Notes: a model not told the origin generated them from the sequence alone. A stretch of 64,000 bases of DNA from Metabacillus sp. B2-18 (GCF_021117275.1 NZ_CP088245.1:1277501-1341500); one strand, 5' to 3'. Shown: positions 33,801 to 43,796, counted from the first letter of the stretch. Made by a program: numbers and translations.

Positions 33801-35474
33801 ATGAACAAGATATGGTGGAAAGAAGCGGTTGCCTACCAGGTGTATCCTAGGAGCTTTATGGATTCAAATGGTGATGGAATTGGCGACCTTCAAGGAATGA
33901 TTTCAAAATTAGATTATATTAAAGACTTAGGAATAGATGTTATATGGATTTGTCCAATGTATAAATCGCCTAATGATGATAATGGCTATGATATTAGTGA
34001 TTATCAAGACATCATGGAAGACTTCGGAACGATGGAAGACTTTGATCAGTTGTTAAAAGAAGTTCATAGCCGAGGGATGAAATTAATAATCGATTTAGTT
34101 ATTAACCACACAAGTGATGAGCATCCTTGGTTTATTGAATCACGCACATCTAAAGATAGTGAAAAACGTGATTGGTATATTTGGAGAGATGGTCTAGGCG
34201 GAAAAGAGCCAAATAACTGGGAAAGTATTTTTAGTGGTTCAGCATGGGAATATGATGAAAAAACAGAGCAATATTACATGCATATTTTTTCAACAAAACA
34301 ACCTGACTTAAATTGGAGAAATCCTGAAGTTCGCCATGCACTATACGATATGATCAACTGGTGGCTTGATAAAGGAATAGATGGTTTCCGTGTTGATGCA
34401 ATTAGTCATATTAATAAAGAAGAAGGATTAGTGGATATGCCAAATCCAGAGGGACTAAAATATGTTCCTTCTTTTGATAAGCATATGAATGTTAAAGGTA
34501 TCCATACCTACCTGCAAGAATTAAAAGAAGAAACGTTCTCGAAATATGACATCATGACTGTTGGTGAAGCAAACGGAGTCAAAGTGGAAGATCACGAAGA
34601 TTTAGATCAATGGGTTGGAACGGAAAATGGTAAATTTAATATGGTGTTTCAATTCGAGCATTTATCATTATGGAATGCAACAAAAGAAAATAGTTTAGAT
34701 ATTTTAGGACTAAAAAATGTTCTAACAAAGTGGCAAAAAACTCTCGAACATAATGGATGGAATGCCCTTTTTATAGAAAATCATGACCAGCCACGCCGTG
34801 TTTCAACTTGGGGAAATGATAAGGAATACTGGTATGAGAGCGCTACGGCACTTGGTGCTATGTACTTCCTCATGCAGGGAACTCCTTTTATTTATCAAGG
34901 GCAAGAAATTGGGATGACAAATGTGAAGTTCAATTCGATTGAGGAATATAATGATGTTGCCGATCGAAATATGTACCGAATTAAGCGTGAAGAAGGCGTA
35001 CCACATGAAGAGATTATGGAAGTAATCTGGTCATCCAGTCGTGATAACTCAAGAACCCCAATGCAATGGTCTTCAGAGCCAAATGCAGGCTTTACAACGG
35101 GTACACCATGGTTAGGTGTAAATGAAAATTACCATCATATTAATGTTGAAGTACAACAACAAGACAAAGGATCTATTCTACATTTTTATAAGAAAATGAT
35201 TAAGATTAAAAAGGAAAATGATGTGTTTACGTATGGAACATATGAGTTGATCTTAGAAGATCATCCACAAATTTTTGCGTACACACGAACATTAGAGGAT
35301 GGAAAAGTTGTCATTCTCACAAACCTTACGGGAGATTCAGCAACTTGGGAAGAAGATTTAGAATTTAATGTTGAATCAAATCAACTGCTACTTTCCAATT
35401 ATGAAGTAAAGGAACATCAAGCAATATCAAAATTTGAACTGAAACCTTATGAAACAAGAGTTTATTGGGTTTAA
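33801..35474 (+). CDS. Oligo-1,6-glucosidase / alpha-glucosidase (GH13)
   Basis: Intracellular GH13 enzyme of 557 aa, the usual oligo-1,6-glucosidase length, beginning MNKIWWKEAVAYQVYPRSF. ATG 33801 follows AGAGGAAG. Catalytic residues fall at the family positions: nucleophile Asp199 (GFRVDAIS), acid/base about Glu256 (VGEAN) and Asp329 (ENHDQPR). INHTSDEHPWF is the conserved region I. It hydrolyses alpha-1,6 and probably some alpha-1,4 bonds in isomaltose-type or maltose-type sugars taken up by the neighbouring importer. MalL and trehalose-6-phosphate hydrolases are related; the lack of a PTS gene argues against the latter. Confidence 0.92.
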   Translation: MNKIWWKEAVAYQVYPRSFMDSNGDGIGDLQGMISKLDYIKDLGIDVIWICPMYKSPNDDNGYDISDYQDIMEDFGTMEDFDQLLKEVHSRGMKLIIDLVINHTSDEHPWFIESRTSKDSEKRDWYIWRDGLGGKEPNNWESIFSGSAWEYDEKTEQYYMHIFSTKQPDLNWRNPEVRHALYDMINWWLDKGIDGFRVDAISHINKEEGLVDMPNPEGLKYVPSFDKHMNVKGIHTYLQELKEETFSKYDIMTVGEANGVKVEDHEDLDQWVGTENGKFNMVFQFEHLSLWNATKENSLDILGLKNVLTKWQKTLEHNGWNALFIENHDQPRRVSTWGNDKEYWYESATALGAMYFLMQGTPFIYQGQEIGMTNVKFNSIEEYNDVADRNMYRIKREEGVPHEEIMEVIWSSSRDNSRTPMQWSSEPNAGFTTGTPWLGVNENYHHINVEVQQQDKGSILHFYKKMIKIKKENDVFTYGTYELILEDHPQIFAYTRTLEDGKVVILTNLTGDSATWEEDLEFNVESNQLLLSNYEVKEHQAISKFELKPYETRVYWV

Positions 35475-35485
35475 TGTTTAATGAA

Positions 35486-35517
35486 GGCATATTACTTTTA
35501 GTGATATGTCTTTTTTT
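35486..35517 (+). terminator. Terminator after the alpha-glucosidase gene
   Basis: GGCATATtACT and AGTgATATGTC arms with G-U pairing followed by eight T. Confidence 0.8.
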
Positions 35518-35554
35518 CTGTTTTAGAATAATCATTTAGAAAATAATGGTTGTA

Positions 35555-35599
35555 AAACTAATGGAGTTAGTTTATTATAAAACTAATAGTGTTAGTTTT
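35555..35599 (+). promoter_or_regulatory. Tandem TetR-type operators upstream of the MBL gene
   Basis: Two palindromes with the same arms: AAACTAA-TGGAG-TTAGTTT (35555-35573) and AAAACTAA-TAGTG-TTAGTTTT (35579-35599), 25 bases centre to centre. They lie 30-75 bases before the MBL gene, whose operon encodes a TetR-family regulator, the probable binding protein. Confidence 0.75.
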
Positions 35600-35630
35600 A
35601 ATCCTAATTTAGTAAAGGAGAGGGATCATA

Positions 35631-36344
35631 ATGAAGGTAACAAAGGTAGGGAATGTTTATCAATTAACGTTTTTACCAGGCTTCTTTCCAGTAAATTGCT
35701 ATATGATTGAAGAGAGTTCAAGCCTTACTCTAATAGATACAGGGCTTCCTAATAGTTATAAAGGAATTGTTAAGATAATTGATTCCATTGGTAAGCCACT
35801 TAAAAACATCATGCTAACACATGCTCATGGAGATCATGTTGGTTCGTTAGTTAGTCTTAAAAAACAATTTCCTGATGTACCCATATCTGTTTCGAAACGC
35901 GACTGCCGTTTATTAAGAGGTGATACATCCTTAGAAGATAATGAGCCACAAACGCCTATAAAAGGTGGTATTCCAAAGAATATTAACTTAGTACCTGAAC
36001 AGCTTTTAAAGGAAGGAGATCAAATAGGCTCATTAGTTGTTATTACAACACCTGGGCACACACCTGGATCTATTTCCTTTTTTGATACGCGTGATCAAGC
36101 AATTATTGCTGGAGATGCTCTGCAAACTAGAGGAGGAATTGCAGTAAGTGGTCAGATTCGTCCGTTCTTTCCGTTTCCTGCAATGGCTACATGGCATAAA
36201 GAAACATCTCTTGAAAGTGTTAAAAAGGTTAAAGCATTACAACCACGTTTACTTGCTGTAGGTCACGGTGAAATGATTGAAAATCCAGGAGAATCTATCC
36301 AGCTTGCTCTTGATCAGGCAGAAAAGAGATTAGCAACTAATTAA
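35631..36344 (+). CDS. MBL-fold metallo-hydrolase
   Basis: A 237-aa metallo-beta-lactamase-fold hydrolase. It carries the metal motif THAHGDHVGS near residue 64, TTPGHTPGSISFFD around 140 (His) and AGDAL (Asp) at about 160, and a late GHGE. This is the general zinc hydrolase pattern shared by glyoxalase II-like and lactonase-like enzymes; the substrate cannot be inferred. AAAGGAGAGGG precedes the ATG. It is co-transcribed with a TetR regulator 24 bases downstream, and the promoter carries two TetR-like palindromes, so it is probably induced by a small hydrophobic compound. Confidence 0.85.
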   Translation: MKVTKVGNVYQLTFLPGFFPVNCYMIEESSSLTLIDTGLPNSYKGIVKIIDSIGKPLKNIMLTHAHGDHVGSLVSLKKQFPDVPISVSKRDCRLLRGDTSLEDNEPQTPIKGGIPKNINLVPEQLLKEGDQIGSLVVITTPGHTPGSISFFDTRDQAIIAGDALQTRGGIAVSGQIRPFFPFPAMATWHKETSLESVKKVKALQPRLLAVGHGEMIENPGESIQLALDQAEKRLATN

Positions 36345-36368
36345 GAAATAATAGAAAGGTAGAGACGT

Positions 36369-36941
36369 ATGCCTAGAATGGGACTTGACTTACAAACAAT
36401 TTTACAAGCTGCAGCAGAAATAGCAGATGAACAAGGAATAGAGGCCGTGACGTTAGCAACTTTGGCTAAAAAACTTAATGTTCGTTCTCCTTCTTTATAT
36501 AATCATATCGAAGGGTTAACAGGACTTCGAAAAAAATTAGCTATTCATGGTATGGAATTACTCTATAACAAGCTAGCCGAAGCTGCAATTGGTCGGTCAC
36601 AGGATGATGCCATTCATTGTGTTGCCGATGCATATATTGCATTCGCACGTAAACACCCTGGACTTTATGAATTAACATTAAGTGCATCAGATCCAGATGA
36701 CCAAAACATTCAACTGGCAGGGAAAAGAATTGTTGACTTAACTGTTCAAGTATTAAATGGGTATGGACTTGAAAATGATGAAGTCATTCATGCTGTTCGT
36801 GGTATCCGAAGTATATTACATGGCTTCTCTTCACTTGAACAAAAGGGAGGATTTGGTTTACCTCTTGATCTTGATAATAGTCTACATTTATTAATTGATA
36901 GTTTTTTAGCTGGTATTCATAAAATGAAAAACGGGGGATAA
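36369..36941 (+). CDS. TetR/AcrR-family regulator
   Basis: 190 aa with an N-terminal helix-turn-helix (ILQAAAEIADEQGIEAVTLATLAKKLNVRSPSLYNHIEGL, residues about 10-50) and a ligand domain ending RGIRSILHGFSSLEQKGGFG, a pattern of the WHG/TetR_C_33 subgroup. It likely represses its own operon with the MBL hydrolase through the palindromes at 35555-35599. Start ATG 36369 behind GAAAGG. Confidence 0.88.
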   Translation: MPRMGLDLQTILQAAAEIADEQGIEAVTLATLAKKLNVRSPSLYNHIEGLTGLRKKLAIHGMELLYNKLAEAAIGRSQDDAIHCVADAYIAFARKHPGLYELTLSASDPDDQNIQLAGKRIVDLTVQVLNGYGLENDEVIHAVRGIRSILHGFSSLEQKGGFGLPLDLDNSLHLLIDSFLAGIHKMKNGG

Positions 36942-36954
36942 GTGTTAGAAATGA

Positions 36955-37020
36955 TAAAAAGTAAATCGGAGATAAATTTGAATAATCGAAGATAAACTTC
37001 CAATAATCGAAGGTAAACAT
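36955..37020. repeat. Short 21-bp tandem repeat (three units)
   Basis: Three successive units resembling AATAATCGAAGATAAACTTCC: one around 36960-36980 (AAATCGGAGATAAATTTG), one at 36980-37000 and one at 37001-37021 (AATAATCGAAGGTAAACATGG). The rest of 36942-37192 holds the MATE gene promoter region and no other recognised feature. Confidence 0.75.
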
Positions 37021-37192
37021 GGTGTTCATCATTTTTTAATAGTCATAAATATAAAAATCTAAACTGTAACTTCCTCGTGAACCTCAAATCATACCTTGTG
37101 CAAGGTAGCAAAGGTCTGTGATAACATAAAAGCAATCAAAAAGTGAATAGTAGTATTAGCTAAAATTCACTTTCGAGGGGAAGTTAGTAAAT

Positions 37193-38545
37193 ATGAAGGA
37201 ACAGCATGATTTTACGAACGGAAATATTGTTAAGCAAATCTGGATTTTTTCACTTCCAATTATGCTGACAAACTTATTGCAGGTTTCTTATCAATTTATC
37301 GACAGCTTATGGGTGGGGAATTTACTTGGTGCCACTGCATTAGGTGCAATTGCTGTATCGGGAACCGTCATTTTTACGATTTTATCGTTTATTATTGGTA
37401 TAAATAATGCTACATTGACCATTCTTTCTCAACAAAAAGGTAAGCAAAATGAAGCAGGATTAAAAAACTATATTAACGCCTTTATCGTTGTCTTGACAGC
37501 TATGTCGGCTTTGTTGGGTGCAATCGGCTTCATTCTATCTGAAGAGATTTTAAAATGGCTTTCAACACCATCGGCAATGATTCCGGAAGCAACTGCCTAT
37601 CTCCAAATTAATTTTATTGGAATACTTTTTCTATTTGGTTATAACCTTATTAGCACCGTCTTAAGAGCATTAGGAGATAGTAAAACACCGATTCGATATG
37701 TCATGATTGCTGTGATATTAAATGCAGTGTTAGATCCACTTTTCTTGTATGTGTTTGATATGGGAATAGAGGGAGCTGCTTATGCGACTATTTTATCTCA
37801 GGGGATTTCATTTATATACGGTGTTTTTGACACAATAAAAAGAGGATTAATTCCATTTATTTTTCCTAAGTTGCCTACAGCTGATGAAGTGGCAACTATT
37901 ATGAAGCTAGGGCTACCTTCAGGATTGCAAATGACTGTCATATCAGCGGGTGTGATGGCAATTATGAGTGTTGTTAACTCGTTTGGAAGTGATGTTGTAG
38001 CAGGCTTTGGTGCTGCACAACGATTAGACAGTGTGATTATGCTGCCTGCAATGGCACTTGGAACAGCTGTAAACAGTATGGCAGGTCAAAATATTGGGGC
38101 CAATAAATGGAGCCGTGTTCATGATATAGCAAAATATGGTGTTTTATTTAATTTGTTTATTATGATTATGATTAGTACAATCGTATTTTTTTGCGCAGAA
38201 ATGGCTGTTAGACTTTTTATTAAAGAACAAGATGCTTTACAATTCGGAAAAGAATATTTACGTATTATTGCCTTTTTCTACCCGTTTTTAGGTATTAATT
38301 TTATTTTAAATGGCATTGTGAGGGCTGCAGGCGCCATGTTCCAAGTACTAATATTGAATATTATTTCTTTCTGGATACTAAGGTACCCCCTTTCATATTT
38401 TTGTTCCTTATGGCTGGGTGACAAAGGAATTGCCGTTGGAATGGGGGTTAGCTTTGTGATAAGCAGTGTGATTGCTTTTGGATATTATAAGCTTGGGAAA
38501 TGGAATAAAATAGAACTGGAACCTTCAAGAGTAGCTCAAAAATAA
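37193..38545 (+). CDS. MATE-family efflux transporter
   Basis: A 450-aa multidrug and toxin extrusion transporter with about 12 hydrophobic helices in two homologous halves. It starts FTNGNIVKQIWIFSLPIMLTNLLQVSYQFIDSLWVGNLLG, the usual MATE N-terminus, and the second half begins around residue 230 with MKLGLPSGLQMTVISAG, followed by GFGAAQRLDSVIMLPAMALGTAVNSMAGQNIGA. Such pumps use Na+ or H+ gradients; the substrate is not predictable. It stands alone, followed by the promoter of the proBA leader. Confidence 0.92.
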   Translation: MKEQHDFTNGNIVKQIWIFSLPIMLTNLLQVSYQFIDSLWVGNLLGATALGAIAVSGTVIFTILSFIIGINNATLTILSQQKGKQNEAGLKNYINAFIVVLTAMSALLGAIGFILSEEILKWLSTPSAMIPEATAYLQINFIGILFLFGYNLISTVLRALGDSKTPIRYVMIAVILNAVLDPLFLYVFDMGIEGAAYATILSQGISFIYGVFDTIKRGLIPFIFPKLPTADEVATIMKLGLPSGLQMTVISAGVMAIMSVVNSFGSDVVAGFGAAQRLDSVIMLPAMALGTAVNSMAGQNIGANKWSRVHDIAKYGVLFNLFIMIMISTIVFFCAEMAVRLFIKEQDALQFGKEYLRIIAFFYPFLGINFILNGIVRAAGAMFQVLILNIISFWILRYPLSYFCSLWLGDKGIAVGMGVSFVISSVIAFGYYKLGKWNKIELEPSRVAQK

Positions 38546-38557
38546 TTCATCTTCATC

Positions 38558-38586
38558 TTGACACCACGAAAAATACTCGGCATAAT
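38558..38586 (+). promoter_or_regulatory. Promoter of the proBA T-box leader
   Basis: TTGACA (38558-38563), exactly 17 bases, CATAAT (38581-38586). Near-consensus sigma-A promoter directly upstream of the T-box leader. Confidence 0.8.
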
Positions 38587-38592
38587 AAATTA

Positions 38593-38845
38593 AAATAAAA
38601 TGGAACGTTATAAAAAGAGGACCAGTATGCGAGGCCTTTTCAATTCAGAGAGTGAAGTTTAGTAGCTGAAAGACTTCATATTGAAAAGCCGCAGAACCTA
38701 CCTTTTGAGTCCTGTGCAAACATAGGCGCATCCCTAGCGTTATAGGGTAAGTGGGATGTTGAAAAAACATCCAATCAAGGTGGTACCACGGAAGCAAAGC
38801 TCCTTTCGTCCTTATTATATAGGGATGATTGGGGCTTTTTTGTAC
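38593..38845 (+). ncRNA. T-box riboswitch (proline) upstream of proBA
   Basis: The leader contains the T-box sequence AAGGTGGTACCACGG (38777-38791), followed by a terminator hairpin (AAAGCTCC... with GGGGCTTTTTT, 38796-38842) with which the antiterminator competes. The Stem I region (about 38615-38720) has an AGTATGCGA-type bulge and GAACCTACC, in which CCT at 38697-38699 is a good proline specifier codon. Uncharged tRNA-Pro would permit read-through into proB and proA, matching the pathway. Confidence 0.92.
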
Positions 38846-38924
38846 GATTAGAAGCTTTCGTCATTAGGATTTGGCGATAAGACAAGTTTTTTTAATTGAA
38901 CGAAGAAAAGTGGAGGAGAAGAAC

Positions 38925-40022
38925 ATGGATAAAAAGCGAATTGTTGTCAAAATTGGAAGCAGCTCTTTGACAAACTCAAAAGGGCAAATTGATCACGAAA
39001 AATTTACTGATCATGTTCAAGCTGTCGCAGCATTACGTGAGGAAGGGCATGAGGTATTATTAGTTTCATCAGGTGCTGTTGCAGCCGGATTTGCTCGTTT
39101 AGGTTATCCAACTCGTCCGTCTACGTTAAAGGGAAAACAAGCTGCTGCAGCTGTAGGCCAAAGCTTGCTTGTTCAATCTTATATTGAGCAATTTAGTCAA
39201 TTTAGCATTGTTCCAGCCCAAATTCTTCTTACACGTAAAGATTTCTCAAAACAAGAGCGTTATAAAAATGCCTATGCCACCTTAACTGAATTGTTAGAAC
39301 GGGGGATATTACCGATTATTAATGAAAATGATACGGTTTCAGTTGAGGAGCTTACCTTTGGTGACAATGATATGCTTTCCGCCCTTGTTAGCGGTTTAGT
39401 TCATGCAGATCAGCTCATTATCTTAACTGATATTAACGGACTGTATGATTCAAATCCTACTAAAAATCCTGATGCCAAAAGAATTGATTTTCTATCAGAA
39501 GTAACCGATGAGATGCTTAGTGCGGCAGGTGGCTCAGGTTCTAAGGTGGGCACAGGTGGAATGAAATCAAAACTAATGGCAGCCAAAACAGCGATATCAC
39601 TTGGTGTTCAAGTATTTATTGGGTTAGGTAAAGGGAAAAACAAGCTTGTAAATATTATCAATGGACAAGGAAATGGTACTTATATCGGTAAGGATGGATT
39701 GCAATCGATCAATAATAGTCGTCAATGGATCGCCTTTCATTCTGAAATATCCGGTACTATTTATGTTGATAAAGGTGCTGAAGATGCCTTGCTTTATAAA
39801 GGGAAAAGTCTTCTCCCAGCAGGTATTTACGATATAAAAGGGTCATTTCAAAAAAATGAAGTTGTAGAAGTAGTCGGTCCAAATGGCTTACTTGGTAAGG
39901 GAGAGGTTCTTTTTTCATCAGGTGAGTTAAAAGCAGCAATGGGAAAAAGAAGTGAAGAACTAAGTAAAGATGTTCTATCTTCAATAGTGGTCATTCACAG
40001 AAATAAATGGGTAAAAGCATAG
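38925..40022 (+). CDS. proB: Glutamate 5-kinase
   Basis: First step of proline synthesis: phosphorylates glutamate to gamma-glutamyl phosphate. About 365 aa: an amino-acid-kinase domain (residues about 4-255; [48 protein letters not shown] and [13 protein letters not shown]) and a C-terminal PUA domain (about 275-355). GGAGG at 38912-38916 selects ATG 38925. It is under the T-box leader and is followed 11 bases later by proA. Confidence 0.96.
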   Translation: MDKKRIVVKIGSSSLTNSKGQIDHEKFTDHVQAVAALREEGHEVLLVSSGAVAAGFARLGYPTRPSTLKGKQAAAAVGQSLLVQSYIEQFSQFSIVPAQILLTRKDFSKQERYKNAYATLTELLERGILPIINENDTVSVEELTFGDNDMLSALVSGLVHADQLIILTDINGLYDSNPTKNPDAKRIDFLSEVTDEMLSAAGGSGSKVGTGGMKSKLMAAKTAISLGVQVFIGLGKGKNKLVNIINGQGNGTYIGKDGLQSINNSRQWIAFHSEISGTIYVDKGAEDALLYKGKSLLPAGIYDIKGSFQKNEVVEVVGPNGLLGKGEVLFSSGELKAAMGKRSEELSKDVLSSIVVIHRNKWVKA

Positions 40023-40033
40023 GAGGTTAAAAA

Positions 40034-41281
40034 ATGGGTGAGGTTTTAGTGAAGGGGAAAGCGGCAAAAGAAGCTAGCTTTGCATTGGTTGATATTTCAA
40101 CAGAGGAAAAAAACGAAGCATTAGCTAAAATTGCCGATCAATTGATTGTTGATCAGAGTTTTATTATAGAAGAAAATAAGAAAGATCTTGAAGCCGGAAA
40201 GCAAAATGGATTGAACGATAGTGTGTTAGATAGAATTATGTTAAATGAAAAACGAATTGGTGATATGTCTGAGGCAATTCGTTTATTAATTGAGCTAAAA
40301 GATCCAGTCGGTGAAACGATTGAAACAATTGAAAAAGAAAATGGTCTGCTTATAAAGAAAAATCGAGTACCAATTGGCGTTATTGGAATGATTTATGAAG
40401 CAAGACCAAATGTAACAGTCGATGCTGCTACGTTGACTTTGAAAACAGGGAATGCTGTAATTTTACGAGGCAGCTCTTCAGCTAGCTTTTCAAATCAAGC
40501 CTTGATGAATTCAATTCATAAAGCGCTTGAAAAAAGTAACGTTCCAATTAATGCGATACAACTTATTGAAGACACAAGTAGAGAAACAGCAAAAGAACTA
40601 TTTCATCTTAAAGAATATTTAGACGTTCTTATACCACGTGGAGGAAAAAATCTAATTGATACCGTCGTGAGAGAAGCAACAGTACCTGTATTAGAAACAG
40701 GCGCAGGAAACTGTCATGTGTTTATTGATGAAACAGCTGATTATCAAATGGCTGAAAGCATTGTAGTTAATGGTAAAACTCAGCGTCCGTCAGTATGTAA
40801 TGCAATTGAAACTATATTAATAGAAGAAAAATGGTTTGCACAACATGGTAAAGATCTTTTAGAAAAGTTAGCTAATCTTCAGGTTGAAATTTATGGAGAT
40901 GAGACTGTTCGAAGTGTCTTTAACTCCGCGAAACTAGCTACGGAAGAAGACTGGTACACAGAATATCTTGCATTATCAGTAAGTGTGAAGGTCATTAAAA
41001 ATGTGGACGAGGCGATCTCTCATATTAATAAATATGGAACAAACCATTCTGAAGCAATTGTGACAAAGAATGAGGAAAATGCAACAAAGTTTCTTAATAG
41101 AGTCGATGCTGCAGCTGTTTACCATAACGCTTCAACACGTTTTACAGACGGATCTGAATTTGGTTATGGTGCTGAAATTGGAATCAGTACTCAAAAGTTA
41201 CATGCCAGAGGGCCTATGGGGTTACAAGCATTAACATCTAGCAAGTTTTTTGTTTATGGTACAGGTCAGGTTCGGGATTAA
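40034..41281 (+). CDS. proA: Gamma-glutamyl phosphate reductase
   Basis: NADPH-dependent reductase of the aldehyde dehydrogenase fold that makes glutamate-5-semialdehyde. 415 aa. Landmarks: [33 protein letters not shown] around residue 115; [10 protein letters not shown]; and the catalytic Cys in [12 protein letters not shown] near 255; with [28 protein letters not shown] near the end. AGGAGG overlaps the end of proB. Completes the proline pathway up to the cyclising intermediate; ProI/ProC is not in the window. Confidence 0.96.
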   Translation: MGEVLVKGKAAKEASFALVDISTEEKNEALAKIADQLIVDQSFIIEENKKDLEAGKQNGLNDSVLDRIMLNEKRIGDMSEAIRLLIELKDPVGETIETIEKENGLLIKKNRVPIGVIGMIYEARPNVTVDAATLTLKTGNAVILRGSSSASFSNQALMNSIHKALEKSNVPINAIQLIEDTSRETAKELFHLKEYLDVLIPRGGKNLIDTVVREATVPVLETGAGNCHVFIDETADYQMAESIVVNGKTQRPSVCNAIETILIEEKWFAQHGKDLLEKLANLQVEIYGDETVRSVFNSAKLATEEDWYTEYLALSVSVKVIKNVDEAISHINKYGTNHSEAIVTKNEENATKFLNRVDAAAVYHNASTRFTDGSEFGYGAEIGISTQKLHARGPMGLQALTSSKFFVYGTGQVRD

Positions 41282-41319
41282 TAGAAAGGTGCCTAGTGCA
41301 AAAATTAAAAATGTATAAG

Positions 41320-41358
41320 AAATGACCATCAAATTAAATACTATTGATGGTCATTTTT
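41320..41358 (+). terminator. Terminator after proBA
   Basis: AATGACCATCA / TGATGGTCATT perfect 11-bp stem with a 13-base loop and T-rich tail. Confidence 0.9.
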
Positions 41359-41532
41359 GTTTTTATGTAGTTATCCTCAAACAATTTATACTTATGTTTG
41401 AAGTTCATCGTACTCCTTTGTGTGAGTCTTAATATAGTATAATTAAAATTTTAAATAGGATGATATATTTGAGCAGTTTACAAGCTCAGTGTATACTAAG
41501 CAATAACTCAATTGCATAAGGGGGAGCACAGT

Positions 41533-42384
41533 ATGGAATTCAAGCCAAAAGCAATTTTCTTAGACATGGATGGGACCATTTTAAACCATCAAAACTTTGT
41601 GAGTGTTAACACAAAGGAAATCATTGATAAGATAAGACAAAAGGGAATTTATGTTTTCATTGCAACAGGGAGAGCTGTTGATGAAATAGAAAGAGTCGTA
41701 CCAGAGGGATTTGAAGTAGACGGGGTTGTTACATCTAATGGAATGTCAGGATACTTAGGTGAAGAATCTCTTTTTGAACATTCACTTGAGCGGAAGTTAG
41801 TTGAAAAAATTATAGAAAGAGCAAGAAATCATAAAATATATTATGAGCTTTTTCCGTATGGATCTTCCCGTGTAACATTGAAGCAAGATCAAGAGTATGT
41901 TGAAGCCGAGATTAGTGGTGATAAACCTGAAAGTGTCGGAATAAATGAATGGCTTTCAAGGCAACAAGCAATCAAGGAAGAAATTGAATGGGCAGAAAAG
42001 ATAGAAGGAGAAAAATTCTCTAAATTTTATTTCTTTGCTAAATCAAAAGAGCAAATTAATAAGTGGAAAGATGAGCTTGATGAAGTAAAAAAAGAAATAG
42101 ACTTTACTACCTCTATTTCATCTCACCATAATGTTGAGGTAATGGTGGCAAATGTAAACAAAGCAACTGGCATTCAGCAAATGTTAGAGAAATTTGGTGT
42201 GTCAGTTGATGAAACTCTTGCAATCGGTGATAGTGACAATGACATACCTATGTTAAGGTTAGTAAAATATCCAGTTGCAATGAAAAATGCATCAGATCAC
42301 ATTAAAGAGCTAGCTGTAGATGTAACTGAGTACACTTGTGATGAAGATGGGGTATATCACTATCTGAAATCTAAATTTGAATGA
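41533..42384 (+). CDS. HAD-superfamily phosphatase, Cof-type (IIB cap)
   Basis: A 283-aa cytoplasmic phosphatase. Motif I FLDMDGTIL is near residue 10, motif II includes ATGRA near 46, and motif IV DSDNDIPML lies near 234, with the preceding lysine helix around 210. A C2B cap lies between. Such enzymes dephosphorylate sugar phosphates, flavin or other small metabolites with loose specificity. ATG 41533 is selected by AAGGGGGAG at 41519-41526. Confidence 0.88.
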   Translation: MEFKPKAIFLDMDGTILNHQNFVSVNTKEIIDKIRQKGIYVFIATGRAVDEIERVVPEGFEVDGVVTSNGMSGYLGEESLFEHSLERKLVEKIIERARNHKIYYELFPYGSSRVTLKQDQEYVEAEISGDKPESVGINEWLSRQQAIKEEIEWAEKIEGEKFSKFYFFAKSKEQINKWKDELDEVKKEIDFTTSISSHHNVEVMVANVNKATGIQQMLEKFGVSVDETLAIGDSDNDIPMLRLVKYPVAMKNASDHIKELAVDVTEYTCDEDGVYHYLKSKFE

Positions 42385-42436
42385 AGTTATATGTGCATTT
42401 GCGTCTATTTTAGAAAAATAAAAGGAGCAATTAGTT

Positions 42437-42631
42437 ATGTCAGGGACAATAAGAGAACATATAAAACCGGGAATAAAGGTGAATGTCGTACAAAAGCAAG
42501 ATCAGCGTACAGGAAAATTAACTGAAGGAGTTGTTGCGAAAATTTTAACAAACTCCTCGTCTCATCCACATGGTATCAAGGTTATGCTCCAAAGCGGAAT
42601 TGTTGGTCGAGTGAAAGAAATTATTGATTGA
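42437..42631 (+). CDS. YwbE-family conserved small protein
   Basis: 64 aa, SGTIREHIKPGIKVNVVQKQDQRTGKLTEG..., matching the YwbE/DUF2196 family found across Bacilli and other bacteria. The KOW-like beta-rich composition suggests a small nucleic-acid or ribosome-associated fold, but its function is unknown. AAAGGAG precedes the ATG. Confidence 0.85.
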   Translation: MSGTIREHIKPGIKVNVVQKQDQRTGKLTEGVVAKILTNSSSHPHGIKVMLQSGIVGRVKEIID

Positions 42632-42779
42632 TATGTTGAGTTGAATTTTATGGTGGCTATCTTGAATTGAAGATATTTCGTTGAATTGTAAAAGTGTAAA
42701 TATTTGTAATTAGCAATTATCCTCAATAATTTAATATATTTTTAGACATTCTAAAAATAAAAAAGTTAGGTGAGCACAG

Positions 42780-43793
42780 ATGAATTACCACCATAAACCT
42801 AAACTCACATCAACCGAAATTTCATTTTTATGGACAACATTTATTCAAGATTCTCTGGCCATTTGTATTTTAGAATATTTTAAAGCAACAAGAATGGATG
42901 AAGACCTTGATCCAAGTATTGACTATGGCTTACACGCTTCAAATTCTCATCTTAATCATATAAAGACAATATTTAATAATGAAGAAATTCCAATTCCTAT
43001 TGGATTTAAAGTAGAGCAAGATTTTTTCACAAATGGTTCTAGACTATTTCCGGATGTTTATATGTTCCGCTTTCTTGAACATATGGCGCGTGGAGGGTTA
43101 ACCAACTATGCGATGGCAAGATCAACTACATATCGAAAAGATGTTAGACAGTTTGCTCAAAGTTGTTTAGATCATTCTTCAAATCTTTATGATTTAGTGA
43201 TTGAAACAGCACAAAATAAAGGGATCTTAGTTAGAAGCCCATCAATTGCTTACCCTGTTAGAGTTGAATATGTTCAGAAGGCCAAATTCTTTTCAGATGG
43301 ATTTCTTGATGAAGATCGACCGTTATTAGGTGTGGAAATTTCACATTTAGGAACCAATATTGAGGCGAGTTATGTAGTAGCAACAACATTACTTGGTTAT
43401 GCTCAAGTAGCAAGTGATAAAAAACTTAGTCAGCTTTTTGTTAGAGGATATGAGATTGCAAAAAAACATTCTGAGATTTTTTCTTCGATTCTTCGAAAGG
43501 AAAACGTTCATGCACCTGCAGATTGGGACAGTTCCATTACTAATGCAACAAAACCTGGTTTATCTGACCGCTTAATGGTAAATAATATTGCCTCGATGAT
43601 TAGCATAGGAATGAGTAATTATGGGACCGCAGTTGGGGCAACGTTAAGAAAGGATCTGTTGATTCATTATGCCAGACTTTCGGCAGAATTGGGTCAATAT
43701 GCAGAAGATTTAGCTGAGTTAATGATTCGAAATAGATGGATGGAAAAGCCACCACAAGTTATAAATAGAGAAGAGTTAATCAATAAAGATTGA
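42780..43793 (+). CDS. DUF3231 protein, coat-F-like double ferritin-like fold
   Basis: A 337-aa helical protein composed of two similar halves (about 5-160 and 185-325), each starting with a helix like EISFLWTTFIQDSLAICIL or EISHLGTNIEASYVVATTL and ending with a four-helix segment. DUF3231 proteins are common in spore-formers and related to spore coat protein F. A role in the spore coat is plausible but unproven. Monocistronic with its own terminator. Confidence 0.82.
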   Translation: MNYHHKPKLTSTEISFLWTTFIQDSLAICILEYFKATRMDEDLDPSIDYGLHASNSHLNHIKTIFNNEEIPIPIGFKVEQDFFTNGSRLFPDVYMFRFLEHMARGGLTNYAMARSTTYRKDVRQFAQSCLDHSSNLYDLVIETAQNKGILVRSPSIAYPVRVEYVQKAKFFSDGFLDEDRPLLGVEISHLGTNIEASYVVATTLLGYAQVASDKKLSQLFVRGYEIAKKHSEIFSSILRKENVHAPADWDSSITNATKPGLSDRLMVNNIASMISIGMSNYGTAVGATLRKDLLIHYARLSAELGQYAEDLAELMIRNRWMEKPPQVINREELINKD

Positions 43794-43796
43794 ACT

